Origin: Moritella sp. 5
GTDB taxonomy: Bacteria; Pseudomonadota; Gammaproteobacteria; Enterobacterales; Moritellaceae
Direction: 5' to 3'
Assembly: GCF_018219455.1 (NCBI RefSeq)
Contig: NZ_CP056122.1
Coordinates: 3,900,065 to 3,964,064 of the forward strand
DNA length: 64,000 nt
The notes under the pieces are model-generated. The model was not told the DNA's origin. It saw nothing but the letters and a program-made list of their open reading frames with translations, and made no database searches. The translations under genes and the position numbers were made by a program. Positions within the stretch are counted from its first letter, which is position 1; every line of letters begins with the position of its first letter. Below, one piece after another: positions 26,564-35,351 of the stretch.

Positions 26564-27520
26564 TTACGACTTATTAGCATGAAGTAATTTCATACCTATG
26601 ATTTTGGTACGCTCAAGATGCTTGTTTAAGAAAGGAAAACATAATTCTCTGAACCAAGTATGCTCAGGATCTTGATGGTGTTTCGCATGCCATAACAAGT
26701 AATATTGCTGCGGTTTAAGCGTAATAGGCAGTCGCATGACCCGAAGATCGTATGTTTGTGCAAAATCAGCCGCAATGTGTAGTGGCGTCGTCAATAAGGT
26801 ATCAGTTTTTAATAACAGCTCAATCGCCGATTGAAAGAAGGGTACTGATGCAAAAACCTGACGCTGCTCACCCAATGCCGACAAGGCTAAATCAACGGGG
26901 CTGTCTTTATCGCCACCACCACTGATCAGTACATGCTTCGCATTGATATACTCAGTCACCGATAACTCATCACTCAAACACAAAGGGTGCTGACGGCGAC
27001 ATACAACCACCAGCTGATCTTCACCAATACTTTTTCCATGTAAGTTATCAGGTACAAAATCCGTAATCGTGCTAACTAGATCCAACGCCATGTCAGCCAA
27101 CTCGGTTAACTTATCTTTATGCCACAATTGATATTCAACACTAGCACTAGCGGCATTGACAGCAAGCTCACAACATATTGACGGTAAGATCGCTTGCGCA
27201 ACATAATCACTCGAAGCTAAGGTAAATTTACGTTGGCATCGGCTTGGATCCACCTCACTCGGTAAATACAAATTATCTAACGTCTGCATCAATACGGGTA
27301 ATTGCGCTTTTAACGCTTCGCCCTTACGCGTCAATACAAACTGATTGCCCTCTCTGATCACGATCTTGTCATGAAACGCCGCGCGAATTTGCATTAAGGT
27401 TTTGCTCATTGCCGATTGAGTGACATTGAGCTGTCGTGCAGATTCGGTCAGGTTACGCGTTTGTAATATCGCAATTAACGCCGGTAATAATTTGTAGTTA
27501 TTCAAAAGAGCACTCGCCAT
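26564..27520 (-). CDS. LysR family regulator (LeuO/NodD-like branch)
   Basis: A 318-aa LysR protein. The helix-turn-helix (LQTRNLTESARQLNVTQSAMSKTLMQIR) and the effector domain (LVVVCRRQHPLC, ending with HTWFRELCF) resemble the LeuO/NodD-type branch, in which WHxxxxxDPxHxWxR motifs occur near the C-terminus. It precedes the LysE gene and runs divergently from the MsrA-like gene. Target and effector unknown. Confidence 0.88.
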   Translation of the reverse strand: MASALLNNYKLLPALIAILQTRNLTESARQLNVTQSAMSKTLMQIRAAFHDKIVIREGNQFVLTRKGEALKAQLPVLMQTLDNLYLPSEVDPSRCQRKFTLASSDYVAQAILPSICCELAVNAASASVEYQLWHKDKLTELADMALDLVSTITDFVPDNLHGKSIGEDQLVVVCRRQHPLCLSDELSVTEYINAKHVLISGGGDKDSPVDLALSALGEQRQVFASVPFFQSAIELLLKTDTLLTTPLHIAADFAQTYDLRVMRLPITLKPQQYYLLWHAKHHQDPEHTWFRELCFPFLNKHLERTKIIGMKLLHANKS

Positions 27521-27761
27521 ATAAGATCATCAACTAACCATCATAACGTAGATTTTATTTTTCAGACAACGTCCTCAAATCCAGAGATCAGTTTCATGTT
27601 ACTCCATTTCGAGACAGAGCAATCAGATTTATAAAAACTAATTGAGTAAAACCTCATTCCGTCACATTTTTATGGTCCATAATTAAATGGGTTTAAACCT
27701 TGTTTCGCATTCAATTAACCACAGGGTTTGTTATATAGACAAGATTAAACAAGGAAGGATG

Positions 27762-28277
27762 ATGGATAATACAATTAAAACAATCGGTCTCAGTGGCACA
27801 TGTTATTGGTGTACAGAGGCTATCTTTTTATCTTTGCACGGAGTGACAAAAGTAGAACAAGGTTGGCTGTCTTCCGTTGGTGAACACGACTGGTTTTCAG
27901 AAGGGATTATTGTTACTTATATGCCCGAAGTCATCAGCTTAAAAAATATAATTGCCATTCACTTACATACTCACAGCAGTACCAAAATCCATTCGATGCG
28001 AGCTAAATACCGGAGTGCTGTATATGCAATGGAACCCTACCAAATGACCGAAATAAAACACAACCTCGCATTACTCCAAGATGAATTTGACACGCCATTA
28101 ATCACTCGCGCTTATAGATTTAACCAATTCAAACTGTCTGACGAATCCATTCAAAACTATTACTACAGCGATCCAAAACGGCCATATTGCAAAAACATCA
28201 TAACCCCAAAATTAAAAAGATTGTTCGATAGCCATGCCCATTTAATGAACAAAGACAAATTACCAATAAGAGCATAA
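27762..28277 (+). CDS. divergent MsrA-like methionine sulfoxide reductase
   Basis: A 171-aa protein resembling peptide methionine-(S)-sulfoxide reductase. The active-site region reads LSGTCYWCTEAIF (Cys14, Glu19) where MsrA has GGCFWCxE, followed by GVTKVEQGW. Later HTHSST and RAKYRSAVYAM match the MsrA positions around HDPT and GxQYRSA. The segment for the GYAGG and Y-x-x-V stretches is changed (LSSVGEHDWF), so substrate recognition may differ. Start: an ATG at 27762 six bases after AAGGA; the longer frame from 27687 is unlikely. Cytoplasmic, monocistronic. Confidence 0.75.
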   Translation: MDNTIKTIGLSGTCYWCTEAIFLSLHGVTKVEQGWLSSVGEHDWFSEGIIVTYMPEVISLKNIIAIHLHTHSSTKIHSMRAKYRSAVYAMEPYQMTEIKHNLALLQDEFDTPLITRAYRFNQFKLSDESIQNYYYSDPKRPYCKNIITPKLKRLFDSHAHLMNKDKLPIRA

Positions 28278-28564
28278 TAAAACCATATTGCTTTCATGAA
28301 TATAATTGACAGTGTTCACAATATAAAGATAACCATGTGATATTACTCAAAAATATCGACTGATGTTATGGTAAGACGTTAAGGATATACTAATATCGAA
28401 AAGTCGAAGCTAATAAATATTGTTCCAGTTTTGGTCGTGGATGAAATGCCTAAAATACCGCCAACGATAGAGACCAAGCTACCTATTATTTAATGGTCGA
28501 CGACTTTACTATACCTTTCATTGTACACTCAGGGTTTTAATAATGTTAATTAAGGAACATAAAC

Positions 28565-29128
28565 ATGAAAATTAAAATATTATTCACCTTCATATTGCTT
28601 TCATTTCAGTCATTTGCCGCAGACACATTTAATGTAGTGAGTGACTTATCATCGGTAAGTTTTGCCACGATTAAAAAACAATTTGTGGTTGAACCAGCAA
28701 CCATCAGTGGACTAACAGGCAGCTTGGATGAACGCGGTAAATTTGAAGTTAAAGTGCCAGTAGTAAATGTAGATACTGGTGTTTCAATCCGTAATGATCG
28801 CCTTAATTCACTATTCTTTAACTCTGCAATAAATCCAACCATTGCGATTAACGGACAATTTGAATTAGCCACTTTTAAGCAAGATATCGGAAAAGCGATT
28901 GTACCTGCCGCTGTTTCTTTCTACGGTAAGACAAAGACATTTAACTTTCCTGTTATCATTACTAAAACCAAGAATGCCATCACTGTCAGTTCGTACGCGC
29001 CCGTTATAGTGAGAGCCAGTGATTTTAGTATCCCAACAGAAAACTTAACCAAGCTTTCAGCTACGGTCGGTGGTCTTGCCCTTTCAGATATTATTCCATT
29101 AAATATTAATCTGGTATTTAAAAAATAA
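28565..29128 (+). CDS. YceI family periplasmic protein
   Basis: A 187-aa secreted protein with a signal peptide ending SFAA and the YceI beta-barrel fold (pattern VSDLSSVSFATIKKQ, a central INGQFELATF and later SFYGKTKTFNFPV). YceI proteins bind isoprenoid lipids such as ubiquinone precursors in a hydrophobic pocket and are often stress-induced. This member lacks the usual motif of the TTTFxH type, so it is a divergent one. AAGGA lies eight bases before the ATG. A weak hairpin (29159-29178) follows. No operon partner such as a cytochrome b561 lies beside it. Confidence 0.82.
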   Translation: MKIKILFTFILLSFQSFAADTFNVVSDLSSVSFATIKKQFVVEPATISGLTGSLDERGKFEVKVPVVNVDTGVSIRNDRLNSLFFNSAINPTIAINGQFELATFKQDIGKAIVPAAVSFYGKTKTFNFPVIITKTKNAITVSSYAPVIVRASDFSIPTENLTKLSATVGGLALSDIIPLNINLVFKK

Positions 29129-29238
29129 TTATTAATAACAAACTCTTGAACCAGATTGAGGCTTGTTGAAATAAGCCTTAATCATTAAATCTAAACAGTG
29201 ACTACGATAATCGTTTACCCCCTTCCAGTCCTTCATAT

Positions 29239-30021
29239 TTAAACTGACTGTCTCATATATTGCTTCGGTGGTCTGCCTAACGTCTTCTTAAAAAAGGTAA
29301 TAAAGGCACTGACCGACTCATAGCCTAAATCTTCTGATACCCGCTGTACCGATTCATTTGAGGATAGTTTTTGCAATGCCATGACCAGATGAAGTTGCCC
29401 ACGCCAACGCCCAAACGTCATGCCGACCTCTTTCTTCACCAATCGAGAAAATGTTCTTTCACTCATTGCAAATAACGACGCCCACTCCCCAACTGTTTTA
29501 CGATCCGCGGGATTAGCCAATAACAAATGAGCAATCTTATTAAGTCTCGTTTCTGCTGGGATAGGAAAATCAAAGTGCTCTTTCGGCATACGGATCAGCT
29601 CATCAATCAATACTTGCGAGAGTCTCACGGTCGCGTCATCAGATGCATAGTCTTGATTCTTACTTGCCAAGCTAATAATAAGTTCGCGTAGTAACGGGGA
29701 GATCGATAGTGTGCAACTTTTATCGGGTATGCCGGGAATATCAGGATCAACAAATAACATACAAACATCTGAACTTAACGAGATATGATTACTGTGTAGC
29801 ACTTGGCTTGGGATCCATACAGCGCAATTTGCAGGAACCATCCATATAGCGTCCGCAATTGAGCAACGGACAAAGCCTGTCAACGGCATCACTAACTGAC
29901 ACTTCACGTGTTGATGAACTGGCATTTCCTGACCACGTTCAAAACTTGAAGTACGTAATGCATTGACACTTTCTACGTATCTGTCTGAATCAAAATCTAA
30001 AGCGATATTAGGTAATGCCAT
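29239..30021 (-). CDS. AraC family regulator (NimR-like)
   Basis: A 260-aa regulator with an N-terminal cupin (MPVHQHVKCQLVMPLTGFV, WMVPANCAVWIPSQVLHSN) and two C-terminal AraC helix-turn-helices (WASLFAMSERTFSRLVKKEVGMTFGRW, then VSEDLGYESVSAFITFFKKTLGRPPKQY). It is divergent from a CynX/NimT-type transporter with 96 bases between starts. E. coli NimR/YeaM and NimT/YeaN form the same pair, in which NimR represses the 2-nitroimidazole exporter. By context this is the equivalent pair. Confidence in the orthology is moderate. Confidence 0.88.
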   Translation of the reverse strand: MALPNIALDFDSDRYVESVNALRTSSFERGQEMPVHQHVKCQLVMPLTGFVRCSIADAIWMVPANCAVWIPSQVLHSNHISLSSDVCMLFVDPDIPGIPDKSCTLSISPLLRELIISLASKNQDYASDDATVRLSQVLIDELIRMPKEHFDFPIPAETRLNKIAHLLLANPADRKTVGEWASLFAMSERTFSRLVKKEVGMTFGRWRGQLHLVMALQKLSSNESVQRVSEDLGYESVSAFITFFKKTLGRPPKQYMRQSV

Positions 30022-30117
30022 ATACTGTCCGAATTTAGCAATAAAATGTCAATGTACACAAATTCAGCATGATTGAATAGAGATAATATAGTGGCATAGC
30101 TTCAAGAGGACAGAAAT

Positions 30118-31341
30118 ATGTCACATAAGAATACACGTAATATTGTTCATCCCGTACTGGTTATTATCGGTATTTTACTGATTTCCAGTAACCTCCGAGG
30201 CCCAATAACCGGCATTGGACCAATTTTAGAGTTCATCTCTAACGATCTTGCTTTATCCGCAACACAGGCTGGTATGCTAACCACATTACCATTGCTCGCC
30301 TTTGCTATTTTTTCACCGATATCATCGGGGTTAGCACGCAAGATAGGACTCGAACCATCATTAATGCTAGCACTACTCGCCATCACCAGCGGTATTATCA
30401 TTCGCTCTGCAGGCTCAACGCTCACCCTGTACTTAGGAACTTGTGTCATCGGTATCGGCATTGCGATAGGTAATGTACTCTTACCTAGCCTGTTAAAACG
30501 CGACTTTCCCAATAAAGTACCCACATTAACCGCTATTTACGTATTGGTGATGGGCGTTGGCGCAAGTATCAGTTCTAGTACAACAATCCCGATGCTTCAT
30601 CTGGCTGATACGCTTAATATTACCGTCATCCCAAGTTGGGCATTCGCATTAGCTGGTACAGTTATACTTCCGCTGGTAAGCATGTTGATTTGGTTACCAC
30701 AAATGAGCAGCCACACTAGACCAACCCTTGATACACCCGAAATTGACAGTCATAGCTACCTGTGGCGCTCTGCGGAAGCGTGGCAAGTTTCAGGGTTCTT
30801 GGCTTTGAACTCATTTATTATGTATGCCTTTATCGCCTGGCTACCCAGTATATTGATTGATAATGGATACTCTGAACATCAGGCGGGTTATATCCACGGT
30901 ATCCTGCAACTCGCAACCGCAGTACCCGCTATCGTGCTGATCCCATTAATGGCAAAACTAAAAGATAAACGTTCACTTAGCTTAACAATGACGATTCTCG
31001 CATTCATTGGTATTGTTGGATTACTCATGATGCCCCAATACGCTATTATCTGGGTGATGATGTTTGGTTTTAGCTGTGGGGGTGGTTTTATTCTCGGTTT
31101 ATCATTTGTAGGTCTACGGACCCATGATGCGCATCAAGCCGCTGCATTGTCGGGGATGGCGCAGTGTATAGGTTACCTATTTGCAGCAACTAGCCCAATA
31201 ATTTTTGGTTCACTGCATGAAATGACTGGAAGCTGGGATATACCATTAATTATCACAGCGAGCATGAGTATTATATGGACAGGCTTGGCTACACAAGCAG
31301 GTAAACCCAAGATCATCACTCAAGCGATCACATCTGGCTGA
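30118..31341 (+). CDS. CynX/NimT family MFS transporter
   Basis: A 407-aa MFS transporter with the hallmark SSNLRGPITGIGPIL in helix 1 and GNVLLPSLLKRDFP in helix 4, as in CynX and NimT (YeaN). GGAC near the ATG gives the ribosome site (AAGAGGACAG). The divergent AraC-type gene is the likely regulator. In E. coli, NimT exports 2-nitroimidazole, but the natural substrate is unknown and may be a small organic compound. Confidence 0.88.
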   Translation: MSHKNTRNIVHPVLVIIGILLISSNLRGPITGIGPILEFISNDLALSATQAGMLTTLPLLAFAIFSPISSGLARKIGLEPSLMLALLAITSGIIIRSAGSTLTLYLGTCVIGIGIAIGNVLLPSLLKRDFPNKVPTLTAIYVLVMGVGASISSSTTIPMLHLADTLNITVIPSWAFALAGTVILPLVSMLIWLPQMSSHTRPTLDTPEIDSHSYLWRSAEAWQVSGFLALNSFIMYAFIAWLPSILIDNGYSEHQAGYIHGILQLATAVPAIVLIPLMAKLKDKRSLSLTMTILAFIGIVGLLMMPQYAIIWVMMFGFSCGGGFILGLSFVGLRTHDAHQAAALSGMAQCIGYLFAATSPIIFGSLHEMTGSWDIPLIITASMSIIWTGLATQAGKPKIITQAITSG

Positions 31342-31452
31342 TGCTAACCTTGGTTAATGCTTTAACTTCGTGATGCCTGAAGCAGTCGGTGGTGTGCTCG
31401 TTGACCATACCGATTGCTGCATCAATTCATAACAAGTTGTTAGTTCTGAAAA

Positions 31453-31977
31453 TTAGCAGCCACTCGTTGTAACGGTAAATTCTTGAATTGAACTGGTATG
31501 ACGGTACTCTGCATAACAACGATCATTCATTAAATTACCCGTGCCATAACCGATACGCGAATGACCATTGTCTTCATATACGCTAACGTCAGCATAAGTC
31601 GCTGTTCTTGTCGTATTATTTTTAGTTACGTGGTCAGGAGTTCCTAACGCAAGAAAGGTTTCAATAAAGTAGAGGTTTGGCGTTGTGGCTTCACTTTTCG
31701 TTTCCGGGTATCCACGATAAAACTGATAATTACCATACTCAGTTTTGATTGTTTCATTATCACCCAATATATCTTTAATTTGCGCTTTCATATGCAGTAG
31801 CTTTACTGTTTCCTGAAGGCTACCGTAAAAGCTTTCAACCGCTGCTTTTTTCGCATCACCACGTAAATCAATAAAACGAGGGATCGCAGCGGCTGCAAGT
31901 ACGCCAAGAACAATAATAGTAATAACTAATTCTATGAGTGTAAAACCGCTATTTCTTTGTGAATGAATAAAATCCAT
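31453..31977 (-). CDS. orphan type IV prepilin (MSHA pilin-like)
   Basis: A 174-aa prepilin. The class III leader ends at Gly11, and the mature protein begins FTLIELVITIIVLGVLAAAAIPRF with Glu at +5. The globular part has a C-terminal Cys pair (DRCYAEY and TSGC) that can form the D-loop disulfide. It resembles MshA-type mannose-sensitive pilins. No assembly genes flank it, so it must use machinery encoded elsewhere. It could be a minor or variant pilin captured away from its operon. AGGGA precedes the ATG. Confidence 0.85.
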   Translation of the reverse strand: MDFIHSQRNSGFTLIELVITIIVLGVLAAAAIPRFIDLRGDAKKAAVESFYGSLQETVKLLHMKAQIKDILGDNETIKTEYGNYQFYRGYPETKSEATTPNLYFIETFLALGTPDHVTKNNTTRTATYADVSVYEDNGHSRIGYGTGNLMNDRCYAEYRHTSSIQEFTVTTSGC

Positions 31978-32051
31978 TTTTTGTCCCTGCTAAATTTTAA
32001 ACGGTTGGTACTATAACATAACTAGTGCCGCCCACTTTATTAAAATACAGG

Positions 32052-32981
32052 TTAAAAAATGAATTGGTAAAGGAAGCCAGCTCCTACTGCCATCCCTAAA
32101 ATCACGAATAAGAATGCGGCGATCATCTGGTTTTTAAAGATAGATTTAAGTAAAATAACTTCCGTTAAACTCGCGCCAGCACTACCAATAATTAACGCCA
32201 TTACCGCACCTAGACTCATGCCTTTTGCTGCTAACGCTGCACTTAATGGAATTACAGCTTCCGCACGAATATACAGTGGAATACCAATGACGGCTGCAAC
32301 AGGAATTGCAAATGGATTATCTTCACTAGCAATACTCGCCACAAATTCTGTCGGCATAAAACCATAAATTATTGAACCCAGTGCGATGCCACCGATTAAA
32401 TAAGGTAATACCTTCTTAAAGTCAGTCCATGTAGTTAGCCAAATTTTCTTCCACTTGCTTATCGGTGCTTGTTTTCCGCCACAGGTAGATGCACACCCTT
32501 GCGACTTTCCTACAAGTGCAGGTTCAATATACGCTTGTGGTTTGACATATTTTTCAAAACCGAGTTTTTCCAAGGTATAACCCGCAATAACGGATACCCC
32601 CATTGCGATGGCAAAGTAAAAAACTGTAACTTTAATACCAAAAGTGGCAGCAAACAGGCCGATAATAATGGGGTTTAATAGCGGACTGGCAAACAAGAAC
32701 ACCATCATAGTACCGAACCCAGCTTTAGCACGTAACAAACCTTTCAAAAAAGGAATTGTTGAGCATGAGCAGAACGGCGTGATCGCCCCCAACAAACCAG
32801 CAAGGATATAGCCCTTGCCGTGCTTACCACTCAAGATACTTTGGATCTTGGCTGGCGGAATATATTCTTGCAATACACCCACTGCATAACTAATAAGTAA
32901 AAAAAGTACCGTTAACTCTGCGGCTAAGAAACCAAACATTCCTAAGGTATCCATCACCATTTCTTGTGTAATGTTAAACAT
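32052..32981 (-). CDS. permease of the ArsP/YraQ (DUF318) family
   Basis: A 309-aa membrane protein with about eight to ten helices. The family signature GAITPFCSCSTIPFLKG occurs near residue 65, and GSAGASLTEVILL near the C-terminus. A cytoplasmic loop holds QGCASTCGG, a cysteine pair that could bind metal or thiolate. ArsP exports trivalent organoarsenicals; related proteins have been linked to copper/zinc efflux. The substrate is undetermined. No ArsR-type gene is adjacent. Confidence 0.85.
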   Translation of the reverse strand: MFNITQEMVMDTLGMFGFLAAELTVLFLLISYAVGVLQEYIPPAKIQSILSGKHGKGYILAGLLGAITPFCSCSTIPFLKGLLRAKAGFGTMMVFLFASPLLNPIIIGLFAATFGIKVTVFYFAIAMGVSVIAGYTLEKLGFEKYVKPQAYIEPALVGKSQGCASTCGGKQAPISKWKKIWLTTWTDFKKVLPYLIGGIALGSIIYGFMPTEFVASIASEDNPFAIPVAAVIGIPLYIRAEAVIPLSAALAAKGMSLGAVMALIIGSAGASLTEVILLKSIFKNQMIAAFLFVILGMAVGAGFLYQFIF

Positions 32982-33082
32982 AACTCAAATCTCTATATTT
33001 CTGGAATAGTAGAAATACAGACTTGAAAATAAATTATGTCAAGGATATTTCTATAAACATGGAAGTATAAGATGTGTGAGCA

Positions 33083-33463
33083 TCAACCTAATGCTAAATG
33101 ATACAGTCTTAGTTGGCGCTTTATTCTTTCGCTTAAAACATTAATGCGAACCGGTTTAGTAATGTAATCATCAGCCCCTAAAGCAAGTGAGTTTATTTCA
33201 GCTAACTCAGTATCGTAGGCAGTCACCATGATGATTGGGCCATCAAAAAACTGCTCTTTTAAAGTTTTAAGTATACTTAAGCCTGAAGTATGTGGAAGCT
33301 GTATACCTAAAAGAGTAAGTTTAGGCTGAGCTTCAATAATAAACTCCACAGCACCATCACCAGTATCAAAAAAATCGATATTATAACCTTCTATTTCAGA
33401 AAGAAAATAATACAACATTTCTCGAAACTGCGGGTCATCATCTACGATCACAATGTCTAACAT
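33083..33463 (-). CDS. stand-alone receiver domain lacking the phospho-acceptor Asp (decayed regulator paralogue)
   Basis: A 126-aa receiver-only protein. By hand alignment about 89 of the first 120 residues are identical to the intact OmpR-type regulator at 55663-56370. Two changes set it apart: the phospho-acceptor position 53 is Gly (LTLLGIQLPHTSG against LVLLDIQLPHTSG; codon GGT at 33305-33307 instead of GAT), and the winged-helix domain is missing because the frame stops six residues past the receiver. The acidic pocket (Asp8-10) and Lys103 remain. Either it is a relic of a duplicated two-component gene or a phosphorylation-independent receiver that titrates a partner. No kinase is adjacent. 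Confidence 0.85.
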   Translation of the reverse strand: MLDIVIVDDDPQFREMLYYFLSEIEGYNIDFFDTGDGAVEFIIEAQPKLTLLGIQLPHTSGLSILKTLKEQFFDGPIIMVTAYDTELAEINSLALGADDYITKPVRINVLSERIKRQLRLYHLALG

Positions 33464-33555
33464 ATACTTCCGATTTCTTTTATTATGTATAAATAACGAA
33501 TTAAAAAACGGCCTAAATCAAGACCGTTTATATTAAAAATATTTATAACTGAAGA

Positions 33556-35151
33556 TTAATATTCTATATTATTCATTTTGATAGGCTCTAGGTTCCACGC
33601 ATGTCCACACCAGTTAAAATAACTATTATTATTATCGATCTTAGCTTCAAATAATTTAGTCCCAGTATTATTGATAACTTGAATAATATTCTCAGTGTTA
33701 CTTGTTGCCGTTGCATAATTAATTACATAATTAGTACCAGACTGTATAACGCTAGAGCAAATGCCTGAATAAATATTATCGTCGTAGCTCGATATAACCT
33801 CGGTTTCCATCATATCTTCTTTAGCGAGACTGTATGTCTGTACTAGGCTAGTACCATGTACTGCCGCTCTTGTATCAGGATTTCTAGAGTTATTAAAAAG
33901 TAAAAGATCACCATTTGAATCAAGTGACAAACTATGCTGTCCGATTGGATACTCACCATTTTTAGAAGTTAAATTGTAGCTATCCAATTTATACTGGCTA
34001 TTTGCCCAAGTTCGAGTTGTGTCGCCTAATACCCAAATGATATCACCCGTTTGATAATCAAACTTCATCACAAAGCTATTTCGAAGTGAGACAATAACAG
34101 AGTCATCAGCAGCGCTATATATAGCTGAATTCATATGTGACCAGTCAGTATTTGCAAAGAATCCGGTATCATTTCCTCCCTCTTTTTCAATATGCGCTTT
34201 AATAATATCGCGCATATTCCAAGATTTTAAAACTGTCGCATCATCTTTAACATCAGCAAGTAAAGTACCTTTCTCTTGCCCAAGGCTAGTGTCTTTTATA
34301 CCATGAAGTTCAACAAGATAGCTGTCCGTTTTACCTGCATTGATATTATGGTGAAAAACCAAATCAGAGTAGCCCGGAAGCGTTAGCTTATCTTCGATTC
34401 TAGTTCCATCTAGTTGAATAATCTGAAGATTATTACATTGCTTTCCACTTTCACAACTGTAATAACCACGGTTTTCAACATCAACCCCATCACCCAGCAA
34501 TATTTTTCCTTTAGTAAAGGTACTTGCAGTTGCATTATTTTTGTTACTTAAATCTGAATAATCAAGCATCCACCTTACTTCACCATCCAGATCCATGATA
34601 ACTGGCGAACTTAAAGATTTTAGGTAAAAATAATCATCTGCATAAGTCGTATTAGAGTCAGCTTTTTGTGTCACACGAATACTTTCAAAGGTTGAATTAA
34701 AATCATCAACAGTCGTTGTAGTGTCATTCGGAGCTATAAATCTTGGCGTTGATATACTGATTGATTTAGGTACTGATTTTAGTACACCGGCATCATCATA
34801 ATGAATAGTTATGTCCACTTGATTGCTATAATTTTCGTATAAAGCAAAAATAGGTAGACTTAAAACACCGTTATCTATCGTTAATGACGTTATATCGTAC
34901 GAGGCCTTAACTGCACTACTTATTGCATTTACTTTCGGCGTGATCTCAAATTCGACTTTATTTATCTTATCAATAATATCATCTAATCCATTACCACTTA
35001 TATCTACTGACGAAATAAATGCAGAATCATTATTATCATTTTCAACAATTGTAAAGCTGTTCGAATTTGCGTAAGAATTAGCGCTTAATGCACCGATTGC
35101 AAGAGAGATTGAAGTTACGAGAAATTTACGTAAGTTATTATTTGCTTCCAT
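33556..35151 (-). CDS. arylsulfotransferase (ASST) family protein
   Basis: A 531-aa exported protein with a signal peptide (ends SYANS). The N-terminal third is an immunoglobulin-like ASST_N domain; the rest is a six-bladed propeller. Candidate active-site residues follow the pattern of E. coli AssT: His268 (LVFHHNIN), His339 (DWSHMNS), Arg357 (VSLRNSF) and His406 (IGQHSLS). ASST transfers sulfate between phenols through a sulfohistidine without PAPS and usually depends on a Dsb system. The ATG at 35151 is preferred, with AGGTG upstream. It lies next to the c-di-GMP trio but is separated by about 200 bases. The substrate is unknown. Confidence 0.85.
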   Translation of the reverse strand: MEANNNLRKFLVTSISLAIGALSANSYANSNSFTIVENDNNDSAFISSVDISGNGLDDIIDKINKVEFEITPKVNAISSAVKASYDITSLTIDNGVLSLPIFALYENYSNQVDITIHYDDAGVLKSVPKSISISTPRFIAPNDTTTTVDDFNSTFESIRVTQKADSNTTYADDYFYLKSLSSPVIMDLDGEVRWMLDYSDLSNKNNATASTFTKGKILLGDGVDVENRGYYSCESGKQCNNLQIIQLDGTRIEDKLTLPGYSDLVFHHNINAGKTDSYLVELHGIKDTSLGQEKGTLLADVKDDATVLKSWNMRDIIKAHIEKEGGNDTGFFANTDWSHMNSAIYSAADDSVIVSLRNSFVMKFDYQTGDIIWVLGDTTRTWANSQYKLDSYNLTSKNGEYPIGQHSLSLDSNGDLLLFNNSRNPDTRAAVHGTSLVQTYSLAKEDMMETEVISSYDDNIYSGICSSVIQSGTNYVINYATATSNTENIIQVINNTGTKLFEAKIDNNNSYFNWCGHAWNLEPIKMNNIEY

Positions 35152-35351
35152 TTTAAATAAACACCTATAGTTATAATTATATTCATGCATAATTATTAAT
35201 GCACGCATATATTATATACTTATAAAAACAGAAATTTATATGTGGTTTTATTATATCTTTATTATTTATTTATTAGGAGCACATTAATCAATATATACGA
35301 ACTACCGACGTTAAATAATTAATTTAAATTTAAATAGATAACAAGAACTGA

